Source: Deltaproteobacteria bacterium
Lineage (GTDB): Bacteria; Desulfobacterota; Desulfuromonadia; Desulfuromonadales; Geopsychrobacteraceae
DNA length: 32,848 nt
NCBI GenBank assembly: GCA_018399135.1
Contig: JAGYPB010000032.1
Location: 1-32,848 of the forward strand
Direction: 5' to 3'
Shown here piece by piece: positions 8,143-16,880 of the stretch. A program made the position numbers and the translations under genes. The stretch's first letter is position 1, and every line of letters starts with the position of its first letter. The notes beneath the pieces were generated by a model. It made no database searches, was not told where the DNA came from, and saw only the letters and a program-made list of their open reading frames with translations.

Positions 8143-9504
8143 ATGAACACCATACGGGCATCAAAAAAAGAGATTCTTGGCTGGGCGATGTTCGATTTTG
8201 CCAATCAGGGCTACACCTTACTGATTATTACTGTTATTTACGGTGATCTGTTCACCCGCATCATTGTTGGTGATGATGCAGGTGATTATCGATTGGGCAA
8301 TCTGCTCTGGAGTCTGGCCCTGGCCGGCAGTTATGCTTTGGTGGTTCTGACCGCGCCGGTGTTTGGGGCGATCATCGATTTTTCCGCTACACGCAAGAAA
8401 TTTCTGTTTGCCAGCTATCTGCTGACTGTGATCACGACTTCCCTGCTTTACTTTGTCGCACCCGGCTATATCCTGTTGGCGATGGTGTTGCTGGTTATTT
8501 CAAACTACGCCTACTCCATTGGTGAGTCGTTTATTGCCAGCTTTCTGACCGATTTGGGCCAACCGGAAGATCTCGGCAAAATATCCGGATTTGGCTGGGC
8601 TCTGGGTTACGTCGGTGGACTGATCGCGACGGCTGTTGCCCTGCTGTTTCTGGGAGAAGTGAGCCAGGATAACTTTGAACGGATCCGTTGGGTCGGTCCC
8701 TTTGCCGGGGGCTTTTTTCTGGTTGCAGCAATTCCCACTTTCGTCTGGCTTAAAGAGCGCGGCCGTGGTCGCCGGTTGGCCCACCCCCGTCAATACCTGT
8801 TCCTGGGATTTCGCCGGGTGCGAAAAACCTGGGTCCGGTTAGTTCAGATGCGCGATCTGGCGCTGTTGTTTGGATCAATTTTTTTCGCCATGTGCGGCAT
8901 CTATATTATCATCGCATTTACCTTTATCTACGGTGCACAGGTGATTCGCTGGGATGAGTCAGTGCGGGTGCTGATGTTTGTCATTGTGCAGATCACTGCT
9001 ACCCTGGGTGCCCTCGGCTTCGGGTTTATCCAGGATCGCATCGGCGCCAAGGTCACCTATGTCATGACACTAGCGCTGTGGATTCTTGCCATTATCCTGA
9101 TTTATCTGACCCCGGATCTGGCAGACTGGGCGACCTCGTTGTTCGGTTGGAACTGGCAGGCACAGCATGTTTTTCTTGGTGTGGGTTGCGTTGCCGGCAC
9201 CTGCCTGGGTTCAACCCAGTCTGCCGGTCGAGCTCTGGTTGGGCTGCTGTCACCGCGCGGTCAAGCTGCTGAACTGTTTGGTTTCTGGGGGATGTTCAGC
9301 AAGGCTGCAGCGATCGTTGGGCTGGTCGGCATTGGTCTGCTGCAGGTAGCTTTTGGCCTGCAGGCTGCTATCCTGTTCTGTGCATTGCTGTTTGCCGCCG
9401 CTTTTATCGTAGCTCTGGCGTTGAACGAGGGGCGGGGCAGGGCGCAAGCTGCTCAGCACCGGATCGGGGATCCTATGACAAGGGAGGTTTTTCGTCGTCC
9501 ATGA
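8143..9504 (+). CDS. MFS transporter, UMF1 (Atg22-like) family
   Basis: This is a 453-residue inner-membrane permease with about 12 hydrophobic segments. The N-terminal GWAMFDFANQGY is the hallmark of the UMF1 family of bacterial proteins related to yeast vacuolar Atg22. The second half contains GSTQSAGRALVGLLSPRGQAAELFGFWGMFSK, another conserved block. The substrate is unknown; amino-acid efflux is suggested by Atg22 only. The ATG at 8143 is preferred because GGAG at 8133-8136 is correctly spaced; the upstream ATG at 8131 overlaps that site. It stands alone, followed by a GC-rich inverted repeat at 9512-9533. Confidence 0.88.
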   Translation: MNTIRASKKEILGWAMFDFANQGYTLLIITVIYGDLFTRIIVGDDAGDYRLGNLLWSLALAGSYALVVLTAPVFGAIIDFSATRKKFLFASYLLTVITTSLLYFVAPGYILLAMVLLVISNYAYSIGESFIASFLTDLGQPEDLGKISGFGWALGYVGGLIATAVALLFLGEVSQDNFERIRWVGPFAGGFFLVAAIPTFVWLKERGRGRRLAHPRQYLFLGFRRVRKTWVRLVQMRDLALLFGSIFFAMCGIYIIIAFTFIYGAQVIRWDESVRVLMFVIVQITATLGALGFGFIQDRIGAKVTYVMTLALWILAIILIYLTPDLADWATSLFGWNWQAQHVFLGVGCVAGTCLGSTQSAGRALVGLLSPRGQAAELFGFWGMFSKAAAIVGLVGIGLLQVAFGLQAAILFCALLFAAAFIVALALNEGRGRAQAAQHRIGDPMTREVFRRP

Positions 9505-9511
9505 CCGCTTG

Positions 9512-9533
9512 CTGTCGCCGTTCATGGCGACAG
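9512..9533 (+). terminator. Hairpin downstream of the MFS gene
   Basis: A perfect 8-bp stem CTGTCGCC / GGCGACAG encloses the loop GTTCAT and begins 8 bases after the MFS stop codon. There is no T-tract, so it may be a 3' stabilising hairpin or a weak terminator rather than a classical intrinsic one. Confidence 0.35.
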
Positions 9534-9541
9534 ACACCCTT

Positions 9542-9584
9542 GCCACAGGATCCGAAGATCCTGCGCAAGGTCAGAGCTGAATAG
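9542..9584 (+). repeat. Dispersed palindromic intergenic element, copy B
   Basis: This copy holds the inner hairpin AGGATC-CGAA-GATCCT, then the conserved CTGCGCAAGG and the right arm AGCTGAATAG. The left terminal arm seen in D and E is not recognisable; an unrelated hairpin (9512-9533) lies there instead. It sits between the MFS and SLC13 genes, about 78 bases before the SLC13 start. Confidence 0.75.
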
Positions 9585-9661
9585 ATTTTTATCACCTGAC
9601 GCCTCCCTCAGATCGTATGAACTGATAGCGGGGTGCTGTTTGTGTCACTGGAGATGTCCGT

Positions 9662-11515
9662 ATGACTTATGATCAGGGCCTTTTATTTGCGATCTCTATC
9701 ACCACGGTTGTGTTTTTTGTCTGGGGGCGCTGGCGTCACGATGTGGTCGCCCTCGGTGCCCTGCTGACCTGTGTCTTTGCCGGCCTGGTTCCGGCTGAAG
9801 GAGCCTTTTCCGGGGTCGGCCATCCGGCGGTTATTACTGTTGCTTGCGTGCTGATCTTAAGTGCCGGGCTGCAAAGTACCGGTGCGGTTGATGCCCTGGT
9901 ACAGCGCATCATGCCGAAAACCGAAGGGATATTTTTAAGTCTGACTTCTCTGGTCGGCCTTGGTGCAATTTTGTCAGCGTTTATGAACAATGTCGGTGCC
10001 ATGGCCCTGCTCATGCCGATTGCTGTTCAGGTTGCTAAAAAGCATGGGCTTCCGGCGGGCAAGGTGCTGATGCCCCTGGCCTTTGGTACCATCCTCGGTG
10101 GAATGATGACCTTGATTGGTACTCCTCCAAATATGATCGTCTCGGGCTTTCGTGCTGATATTGGCAGCGGCGGTTTTGCGATGTTTTCCTTTTTGCCGGT
10201 TGGTGGTGCCGTCGCCGGGGCTGGGGTGTTGTTCCTGTTGCTTATCGGTTGGCGGCTGGTTCCCATGCGCGAAGAAGCGGGCGTAGCCGGTTTTGAAACC
10301 GGCAACTACCTGACCGAAGCACGGGTTTCAGAAAAAGGAAAAGCGGTTGGTAAAAACCTGCGCGAAATTGAAGAAGACCTTGGGGATGTTGATGCCCAGG
10401 TGGTTGGCCTGGTACGTAATGAGCTGCGGATTACGGCTCCCAATCCCACGAGGGTTGTTAAAGCTGACGATATCTTGATTATTGAGGCGGATCCGGATGC
10501 CTTGTCGGCGGCTTTAACCACTCTGGATTTGACCCTCGAAGAAGAAGTCCCGCTGACAGTTGCTGAAGATGGTGAGGATGAAACGCCGGCTGATAATGCT
10601 GCTACCGTTGATGGCAGCAAGAGCATCGATCAGGAGGAGGCCAAGGAGACCACGGACAAGCAGGTTGATATCCAGGAATTTGTTGTTATGCCGGCAACTG
10701 CGCTGATTGGTCGCACCGCCAGTAGTATTAACCTGCGTAGCCAATATGGTATCAACTTGCTGGCTATATCCAGACAGGGCCAGCGTTCGATCAAGAGACT
10801 GCGCCTGGCCCCGATTCACGCTGGAGATGTGTTGCTGATGCAGGGGAACCCAAGTTCCCTTGCCGGCTTTGCGTCGACCTTTGGCTGTGTGCCCCTGGCG
10901 AAGCGCTCGATCAACCTGCCTGATAAACGTCAGGCGATTCTGGCCTCGGGAATTATGATGTTGGCGATTGCCACAGCGGCTCTTGGTCTGGCACCAGCTG
11001 CTATCAGTTTTGCGACCGGAGTCCTGGCCTTTATGCTGCTGCGCATTGTGCCGGCACGTAAAGCCTATGAAAGTGTTGACTGGTCGATTGTTGTACTGCT
11101 TGGTGCCCTTATTCCTGTTGCCGGTGCCATGGCAACTACCGGAGCAGCAGATCTGTTGGCACGAACCCTCCTTGATTACGTCGCCCAAGGACATCCGGTT
11201 CTGGCGTTGGCAATGATCCTGGTATTGACCATGACCCTGTCGGATTTTATGAATAATGCTGCAACCGCTGCTGTCATGTGTCCACTGGCTATCAGCCTGG
11301 CGATGGAGCTGCAGGTTAATCCTGACAGTTTTTTGATGGCGGTTGCTATCGGTGCTTCCTGTGCTTTTCTGACACCCATCGGCCATCAGAATAATACCTT
11401 GATTCTTGGCCCGGGGGGATTTCGTTTTGGGGACTACTGGCGACTGGGATTGCCAATGGAAATACTGGTCGTAGTTGTCAGTCTGCCTGTTCTGCTTTGG
11501 GTCTGGCCACTCTAA
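9662..11515 (+). CDS. SLC13/DASS-family anion permease with two RCK_C (TrkA_C) domains
   Basis: This 617-residue inner-membrane transporter has hydrophobic segments at both ends split by a soluble insert (about residues 205-420). The insert contains two TrkA-C-like modules (around DAQVVGLVRNELRITAP and GINLLAISRQGQRSIKRLRL), separated by an acidic linker. Paired motifs SAFMNNVGAMALLMP and SDFMNNAATAAVMCP, each followed by a GTPPNM or TPIGHQNN block, are the SNT signatures of SLC13 symporters. This architecture is common in bacterial sulfate, sulfite or dicarboxylate carriers. The neighbouring cysK favours a sulfur oxyanion, which is inference. Start: GGAG eight bases upstream of ATG 9662. Confidence 0.9.
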   Translation: MTYDQGLLFAISITTVVFFVWGRWRHDVVALGALLTCVFAGLVPAEGAFSGVGHPAVITVACVLILSAGLQSTGAVDALVQRIMPKTEGIFLSLTSLVGLGAILSAFMNNVGAMALLMPIAVQVAKKHGLPAGKVLMPLAFGTILGGMMTLIGTPPNMIVSGFRADIGSGGFAMFSFLPVGGAVAGAGVLFLLLIGWRLVPMREEAGVAGFETGNYLTEARVSEKGKAVGKNLREIEEDLGDVDAQVVGLVRNELRITAPNPTRVVKADDILIIEADPDALSAALTTLDLTLEEEVPLTVAEDGEDETPADNAATVDGSKSIDQEEAKETTDKQVDIQEFVVMPATALIGRTASSINLRSQYGINLLAISRQGQRSIKRLRLAPIHAGDVLLMQGNPSSLAGFASTFGCVPLAKRSINLPDKRQAILASGIMMLAIATAALGLAPAAISFATGVLAFMLLRIVPARKAYESVDWSIVVLLGALIPVAGAMATTGAADLLARTLLDYVAQGHPVLALAMILVLTMTLSDFMNNAATAAVMCPLAISLAMELQVNPDSFLMAVAIGASCAFLTPIGHQNNTLILGPGGFRFGDYWRLGLPMEILVVVVSLPVLLWVWPL

Positions 11516-11524
11516 ATGGGCTAA

Positions 11525-11543
11525 CAACGGCTATTAACCGTTG
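11525..11543 (+). terminator. Short hairpin after the SLC13 gene
   Basis: CAACGG / CCGTTG form a 6-bp perfect stem with a 7-base loop, 9 bases after the permease stop codon. No T-tract follows, so terminator function is weakly supported. Confidence 0.25.
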
Positions 11544-11559
11544 AATGTAGAAATTTATC

Positions 11560-11590
11560 TTGACATGGACAATAGTGTTTAATATTGTTC
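11560..11590 (+). promoter_or_regulatory. Candidate cysK promoter with overlapping inverted-repeat operator
   Basis: A consensus -35 TTGACA (11560-11565) is followed after 17 bp by TATTGT (11583-11588). Overlapping spacer and -10 is an inverted repeat, GGACAATA (11567-11574) and TATTGTTC (11583-11590), 8-base arms with one mismatch and an 8-base spacer. A dyad in this position would let a dimeric repressor block RNA polymerase. Cysteine-responsive Rrf2-type regulators are a plausible owner, but the site is not assigned. Confidence 0.5.
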
Positions 11591-11675
11591 TTCCCAGCAA
11601 TAATGTCTATTCCTGCTGTCGTCATTGGATTGAAAAAGTTGTAACCATATCGGCACTAAGACCTGGGAGAACAAA

Positions 11676-12629
11676 ATGAGCCAAATTTACACAGACAATT
11701 CCTTGAGCATTGGTGGCACCCCGCTTGTACGCCTGAATCGCATCATCCCCGGCAAAGCAACCGTTTATGCCAAGATCGAGGGACGCAACCCGGCCTATAG
11801 TGTCAAATGCCGGATTGGTGCGTCAATGATTTGGGATGCTGAAAAGAGCGGGAAACTGCGACCGGGTTCCGAGTTTGTTGAGCCAACCAGTGGCAATACC
11901 GGCATTGCGCTGGCCTTTGTTGCTGCGGCGCGGGGGATTCCCATCACCCTGACCATGCCGGAAACCATGAGTATGGAACGGCGCAAGGTGCTCAAAGCGT
12001 TTGGCGCCAACCTGGTATTGACTCCCGGCAATAAAGGGATGGGCGGAGCAATAGCAGCAGCGGAAGAAATGGCCGCAAGTGATCCCGCCAAATATGTGTT
12101 GCTGCATCAGTTCAAAAATCCGGCTAATCCGGCGATTCACGAACAGACCACCGGCCCGGAAATCTGGGAGGCAACCGGTGGTAAGGTTGATATTCTTGTT
12201 GCCGGGGTTGGTACTGGTGGGACGATTACGGGGATATCGCGCTATTTCAAAAATACCCGTGGCCAGGCATTGCACTCGGTTGCGGTCGAGCCGACCGATA
12301 GCCCGGTTATTACGCAAAAGTTGGCGGGACAAAGCTTGCAGCCGGGACCTCACAAGATTCAGGGGATCGGTGCCGGTTTTATTCCCGACACCCTTGATCT
12401 GGATCTTGTTGATCAGGTTGAGCAGGTCAGCAATGAAGAGGCCATTGACTACGCCCAGCGGCTGGCTCGCGAAGAAGGCATTCTTGCCGGTATTTCCTGC
12501 GGGGCGGCGGTTGCTGCTGCGGCCAGGTTAGCGGCCTTGCCGGAGTCGGAGGGCAAAACCATTGTGGTGATTCTGCCTGATTCCGGTGAGCGTTATCTCT
12601 CGAGTGTTCTATTTGAAGGAATTGTGTAA
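11676..12629 (+). CDS. cysK: Cysteine synthase A (O-acetylserine sulfhydrylase)
   Basis: This 317-residue cytoplasmic PLP enzyme makes cysteine from O-acetylserine and sulfide. K44 in [11 protein letters not shown] carries PLP; TSGNTG at 71-76 binds the substrate carboxylate; GTGGTITG holds the PLP phosphate; the C-terminal [11 protein letters not shown] is typical of CysK. The wording of the lysine loop matches CysK more closely than CysM. The start has GGGAG upstream. The 160-bp leader carries a good promoter and an inverted repeat (11560-11590), so it probably has its own regulation. It is flanked by a likely anion permease and a cystathionine gamma-synthase/lyase gene, together a sulfur assimilation locus. 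Confidence 0.96.
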   Translation: MSQIYTDNSLSIGGTPLVRLNRIIPGKATVYAKIEGRNPAYSVKCRIGASMIWDAEKSGKLRPGSEFVEPTSGNTGIALAFVAAARGIPITLTMPETMSMERRKVLKAFGANLVLTPGNKGMGGAIAAAEEMAASDPAKYVLLHQFKNPANPAIHEQTTGPEIWEATGGKVDILVAGVGTGGTITGISRYFKNTRGQALHSVAVEPTDSPVITQKLAGQSLQPGPHKIQGIGAGFIPDTLDLDLVDQVEQVSNEEAIDYAQRLAREEGILAGISCGAAVAAAARLAALPESEGKTIVVILPDSGERYLSSVLFEGIV

Positions 12630-12700
12630 CTTCTGAGTAACGTCAAACTAACTACCTGAAATCAGGGGCTCCCAAATTTTAAAGTTACTCTTCGACAAGG

Positions 12701-12715
12701 CGCCGCAATGCGGCG
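12701..12715 (+). repeat. GC-rich hairpin abutting repeat copy C
   Basis: CGCCGC / GCGGCG form a perfect 6-bp stem with loop AAT, 6 bases before repeat copy C and 72 bases after the cysK stop codon. It could help terminate cysK or be part of the repeat; there is no T-tract. Confidence 0.3.
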
Positions 12716-12720
12716 TGCGT

Positions 12721-12785
12721 TGCTATTCAGCTGCCGTTCTTGGCACAGAACCCTCGACCCTGCGCAAGGATAGAGCTGCATAGCA
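12721..12785 (+). repeat. Dispersed palindromic intergenic element, copy C (divergent, with both arms)
   Basis: The outer arms TGCTATTCAGCTG and AGCTGCATAGCA are inverted copies of each other. The interior keeps GGCACAG and CCTGCGCAAGG, while the GATC stem of the other copies has drifted. The element ends 37 bases before the start of the cystathionine gamma-synthase/lyase gene. This copy shows most clearly that the element is bounded by inverted termini. Confidence 0.7.
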
Positions 12786-12821
12786 TATTTGTTTGATTGT
12801 TAACTTTGTGGGAGTTTGATG

Positions 12822-13966
12822 ATGACCCTATCTAACAGGCGTATCGCGACCATACTGGTTCACCAGGGGCAGGATCGTGATCCGGCCACCGGAGCTTCGA
12901 CCGTTCCTATTTATCAGGCGTCGACTTATCACCATCCCGGAGGTAAAGGGCAGGAATTTGACTATGCGCGCAGCGGCAATCCCAGTCGCAAGCAGGTGGA
13001 GGAGGCTATCGCCCTGCTTGAAGGCGGGGTACGTGGCTTTGCCTTTGCTTCGGGTATGGCGGCAATCGGCAGCGCCCTGTCCCTGCTCGAAGCCGGCGAC
13101 CACCTGATTGCGCCGGACGATCTTTACGGTGGCAGCTACCGCTATCTGACGATGCAGTTGCCGCGCCAGGGGATTGAGGTCAGCTTGGTCGATCAGTCGG
13201 ATCCTGCCCAGGTGGCGGCGGCTATTTGCCCCACGACCCGCGCGTTGTTTCTCGAAACCCCGTCCAACCCCCTGTTCAAGATTACCGATCTGCGGGCAAT
13301 GGTTGAGCTGGCACGTGAATATCGGTTGCTGACCCTGCTCGACAACACATTTATGACCCCCCTGTTGCAACGTCCTCTCGATCTAGGTATCGATGTGACT
13401 ATCCACAGCGCCACTAAGTTTCGGTGGCCACAGTGATATTCTCGCCGGGTTGGTCGCAGTCCGTGACCAGGAAATTGCCGGCCCGGATCAAGCGCATCCA
13501 AAATTCACTGGGTGCTGTACTCCGGGCCGTTCGACAGTTTTCTCTGTCGCGCGGGATCAAAACCCTCAAACTGCGCCTTGAAGCTTCTCGGCGAATGCCC
13601 AGAATTGGCGACACGGCTGAACCGGCATCCGGCAGTGGCGCGGGTGATTTATCCAGGTCTGGTCGATTTTCCCGGGCGGGGATCGCCATTATTCCCAGGC
13701 CGGCGGCGCCGGCGCGGTGTTCCTTTGAATTAAAAGATCCTGCTGCTATAACGCCTCTGCTCGAGGGGGTAAAACGCCGATTGTCGCGCCCAGTCTGGGC
13801 GGGGTCGAAACGATACTGACTCACTGCTGGAGCATGTCTCACGCCGCAATTCCGGCGGGGATTAAACAGCGGATGGGAATCAGTCCGGCGCTGTTGCGTA
13901 TATCTGCCGGTATCCGAAGATGTGGAGAATCTGTGGGAAGATCTATCGGGGTTGCCAGGGTTGTAG
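12822..13966 (+). pseudogene. Cystathionine gamma-synthase/gamma-lyase (PLP), 3' part frameshifted
   Basis: The first 200 codons are intact and belong to the Cys/Met-metabolism PLP family: YARSGNPSR, SGMAAIG, DDLYGGSYR, ETPSNP and SATKF with the PLP lysine codon at 13416-13418. Directly after it the frame breaks; the rest (GGHSDILAG, GIKTLKLRLEASRR, HPAVARVIYPGL, SFELKDPAAITPLLEGV, TILTHCWSMSHA, the C-terminal DVENLWEDLSGLPGL) is spread over three frames to the TAG at 13964-13966. At least eight indels are needed. The ATG at 12822 is 7 bases after GGGAG. Whole, it would be about 380 residues and interconvert cystathionine, cysteine and homoserine derivatives; synthase and lyase cannot be told apart by eye. 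Conserved motifs on both sides argue for consensus error. Confidence 0.86.
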
Positions 13967-14075
13967 TTCATTAAGGTTGCCTGCTGCAGCCGGTGGATAT
14001 TGACTTTTTAATGAAAAATCAATAGCCTAGCACCAATAGTTGCCCTGATATGACTCCGGCGCAGGGATGGTGCTC

Positions 14076-15310
14076 ATGAGAAAACTGGCAAAATCTGTTT
14101 CTGATTCTTTCATTGCTTCTGCGGTAGCCGGTATTTTCAGGTTCTGGCGCAGCACTATGGGTTGTTTTTCCTTTACTACTCAGATTCATTACATCCTCCG
14201 GGGTGCCCCTGATCACCGGTTTTCTGGTTTATATCGGTTTTGGCTTCTTTAACCGTCACATCTACCCAAACGCGTGCTGATTCCTCTGTTGCTATGGTTG
14301 TTCTGGAGCCTGGTGGCTTATTGGCCGCTGGATTTTCTTTCCATGGAATGGGGACTGCTGCTTATCTACGTGGCGCAACTGATCTTTGGCACCATGTTCC
14401 CAAGGTCAATTCTCTGGTAAACAGAAAAGTCTGTTGCTGGTTCCCGAGCAGTTTTCCGGTTCGGCCTTCAGCTTCGCGACGTTGGTCAGATTTTCACTGG
14501 ATCAGCCTGGTCGTGCTGCCGGTCTCCTTGCTGTTAGTTGTGTTTTCGCTAGTCAGCGGAGTGCTTGATCGCAGTACCGGCGGCTTTGTCCAGCGCTGCG
14601 TCCCGATGGCCTCTATATGCAGGGAGAAGGTCTATCACACCTTGATGGTAAGGATATCCGTCTGGCGGGATGATTCATCTCGGTGCACGGGAGTTATTTC
14701 AGCGATCTGATCGCCTCGATTCCAGCCGAACGCACTTTGATTCTGGCCGAAGGGGTCAGTGACGAGTCCGGCTTGATGCGCGAGCGGTTCAGTTACGGCA
14801 ATATTGCCGGCAATCTCGGCCTGTCGAGTCAGGGAGCAGTTTCATTTTGCCGGTCGCCGTATCAGTCTGGCCGATCTGAGTCAACCGTACCGTGAGCGCT
14901 ATGATGGTCCGCATATCCTCGCCGCCGATATTGATCTGCAGCAGTTCGATCCCCGCAGCGTCGAGGTGCTTAACGCCCTGGCCCGATATTTTTTAAATGC
15001 CGATTCCCTGTGGCAGGGATATCTGCAGTTTAATCGCTGGGCCGAGGAGAATATTACCGTCGATACCAACCGCGTGTTAATGAACGACCTGATCGATAAA
15101 CGCAACCAAGCCGTCATTAAACTGATGCCTCAAGCGTTAGAGCGTTATGATGTGGTGGTCATCCCCTGGGGTGCCTTGCATATGAAAGGGATTGAGGTGG
15201 CGGTGCGAGCTGCTGATTTTTATCTCCACGACACCTATATGCGCCGCAGCATCAGTTTTTTGGACCTTCCCCTTGGCCGTATTTGGCAACAATTGCGTAG
15301 CGACGACTAA
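14076..15310 (+). pseudogene. TraB/GumN-like membrane protein, 5' two thirds frameshifted
   Basis: The intact 3' part (from about 14850) encodes ISLADLSQPYRERYDGP and ends with VVVIPWGALHMKGIEVAV, the GxxHxxG-like closing motif of TraB/GumN/PrgY proteins. Upstream, in shifted frames, I read MIHLGA, SIPAERTLILAEGVSDESGL and RFSYGNIAGNLGL, which fit the start of the same domain. Further upstream are two hydrophobic stretches (GVPLITGFLVYIGFGFF and PLLLWLFWSLVAYWPLDFL), so the whole is a membrane-anchored protein of about 410 residues. Family members act in pheromone shutdown or are uncharacterised. The start at 14076 follows AGGGA. Its stop overlaps the convergent flavoprotein stop by 4 bp. The indel patch is continuous with that in the preceding gene. 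Confidence 0.7.
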
Positions 15311-16563
15311 AAAGAGCTTCTTGCTGTAGTGGCGGCGTTAAATCCCGCCAGATAGCCGGTTGACCAGCAGAGCTGTAAATTAAACCCCCCGGTCGGGCCA
15401 TCGAGATCGATCATCTCTCCGGTAAAGTACAAATTGTCGATGACTTTTGAGCGCATGGTGCGCATGTCGATATCAGCAAGATTCACCCCCCCTGAAGTAA
15501 TAATCGCGCGCTCCGGCGTATCCAGACCAGTGACCTGAAGCCGCCAGTTTTTAAAAAGAGAGCCGAATCGCAGTCGCTCTTCCTTGGTAATAGAGTGGCA
15601 TTTTTTGTTCGCTGGAATCTCACTTAACCGTACAAACAGAGGAATAAGGAGTTGTGGTAGCAGGCCGGACAGGGAGTTAGCGAAATTTCTGTTACTGTGG
15701 GCAGCAAGTTCCCGCTGCAGCCGCTGATCAAAAAGGTCCGCGCTGACTGCCGGTTTCAGGTCAAGCTGGAGTTCGACCGGACCGTGTTGCAGGGCATCGC
15801 GGATCTGGGCGCTCATATCGAGAACAATCGGGCCACCGATGCCGTGACGGGTAAAAAAGGCTTCGCCAAACCGCTCCGCAATCGGTTTGTTGTTGTGCCA
15901 GGCGGTTATGCCAACATTTTTCAGATTCAGGTTGAGTAGATCCTGGGTCCAGTCGGCATCAAGCTGTAATGGTACCAGCGCCGGTTGGGGAGGAATCAGT
16001 CGATGACCGCTTGCAGTTGCCCAGCGGTAACCATCGCCGCTGCAACCGGTCTGTGGGTAGGATAAGCCCCCGGTGGCAACAATAATTTTCTCGGTACGAA
16101 GGGTTCCTGAGGGGGTTTCGATCGTCTGAATGCGACCAGCTTCACAGTTCAGGCTGATCACCGGACAGCTGGTTTTGATCTCTACGCCCGTCTCTCGGGC
16201 ATAATCGAGCAGCAGCTTGAGAACCTCAGCGGTACCGCCGCGTGCTGGGAAAATCCGTCCACCCCGTTCACGCTGCAATGGCAAGCCCCGCTGCTCAAAA
16301 AAATCAACGGTCGCCGCGACACCAAAACTGTAGAGTGCCGTCAACAGCGCTTTGCCCTGCTTGCCAAAATGCCCGCAGAAAAGCTGTGGATCCTCTTCGT
16401 CATAGGTGATATTGCAACGCCCCTTGCCGGTGATCAGCAGCTTGGCACCGCAGCGGCGTTTTTTCTCCAGGAGCAGCACCCTGGCTCCCTGTTCAGCGGC
16501 AACGCCGGCGGCAAAAAGCCCGGCCGGCCCACCACCAATAACAATCACATCATAGACAGACAC
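15307..16563 (-). CDS. FAD-dependent flavoprotein, BaiN/HI0933 (YhiN) family
   Basis: This 418-residue protein has an N-terminal FAD-binding Rossmann motif (VIGGGPAGLFAAG, residues 8-20), then the family block CGAKLLITGKGRCNIT, the ATGGLSYPQTGCSGDGY segment, and a C-terminal GGVNLADIDMRTMRSK...LYFTGEMIDLDGPTGGFNLQ. These are hallmarks of the HI0933/YhiN group. Members are soluble; BaiN reduces bile-acid intermediates in gut clostridia, but most homologues have no known substrate. The start is GTG at 16563 with GGGAG five bases upstream; the nearby ATG at 16567 is out of frame. It is separated from pncB by 317 bp holding two repeats, so it is probably not part of that operon. Confidence 0.92.
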   Translation of the reverse strand: MSVYDVIVIGGGPAGLFAAGVAAEQGARVLLLEKKRRCGAKLLITGKGRCNITYDEEDPQLFCGHFGKQGKALLTALYSFGVAATVDFFEQRGLPLQRERGGRIFPARGGTAEVLKLLLDYARETGVEIKTSCPVISLNCEAGRIQTIETPSGTLRTEKIIVATGGLSYPQTGCSGDGYRWATASGHRLIPPQPALVPLQLDADWTQDLLNLNLKNVGITAWHNNKPIAERFGEAFFTRHGIGGPIVLDMSAQIRDALQHGPVELQLDLKPAVSADLFDQRLQRELAAHSNRNFANSLSGLLPQLLIPLFVRLSEIPANKKCHSITKEERLRFGSLFKNWRLQVTGLDTPERAIITSGGVNLADIDMRTMRSKVIDNLYFTGEMIDLDGPTGGFNLQLCWSTGYLAGFNAATTARSSF

Positions 16564-16624
16564 TCATGCTCCCATTTTTCTTCGTCGAATGAATTATTGC
16601 TACCGTACTTTACTTTGGCACAAC

Positions 16625-16681
16625 GTAACTATTCAGCTGTAGACCTTGTGCAGGATCGGGGACCCTGTGCTGAACAGATAC
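16625..16681 (-). repeat. Dispersed palindromic intergenic element, copy D (full length)
   Basis: This 57-bp copy is bounded by GTAACTATTCAGC and, inverted at the other end, GTATCTGTTCAGC. Inside it has AGGATCGGGGACCCT, a near-perfect hairpin, and CTTGTGCAGG. Oriented like copy A it agrees along almost its whole length. It lies between the flavoprotein start and the pncB stop. Confidence 0.85.
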
Positions 16682-16706
16682 GGCACAACAAACTTTCAGG
16701 CCATCG

Positions 16707-16775
16707 GCCACCAAGTCACCAAGAATCACAGGATAAGGTTTTTTCCTCTCTTGGTGTCCTTGGAGCCTTGGTGGC
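16707..16775. repeat. Nested inverted repeat built on CACCAAG units
   Basis: Outer arms GCCACCAAG (16707-16715) and CTTGGTGGC (16767-16775) are perfectly complementary. Inner arms CACCAAGA (16717-16724) and TCTTGGTG (16749-16756) are also perfect. The RNA or single-stranded DNA could form a long hairpin with an asymmetric loop. The unit repeats internally (CCAAG/CTTGG four times). It starts 26 bases from repeat copy D. Confidence 0.7.
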
Positions 16776-16880
16776 TGATTGATGCTGACCTGACAATTTC
16801 TAACCAAACACAAAAAACATCAGAATGAAATCCAGATCCTGTCTTGCGATCCCGGACGGCATTAATGGTATGGTGAATCA

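Larger units (their letters stand above)
16564..16880. other. 317-bp non-coding interval between pncB and the flavoprotein gene
   Basis: This stretch holds repeat copy D (16625-16681) and a second, unrelated inverted repeat (16707-16775). The remainder (16776-16880) shows no gene, terminator or clear promoter that I can support. Short open frames here run through the repeats and are not credible genes. Confidence 0.7.

Noticed and set aside
10514-11527. 337-codon open frame antisense to the SLC13 permease
   Set aside because: It lies wholly within a clear transporter gene, is rich in Gln, His and Arg as expected for an antisense shadow of membrane-protein codons, and has no recognisable motif.
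16610-16813. Two short minus-strand frames (here and at 31559-31789) that share VSVQHR-PDPAQG
   Set aside because: The shared peptide is only the translated repeat element (copies D and E), not a conserved small protein.
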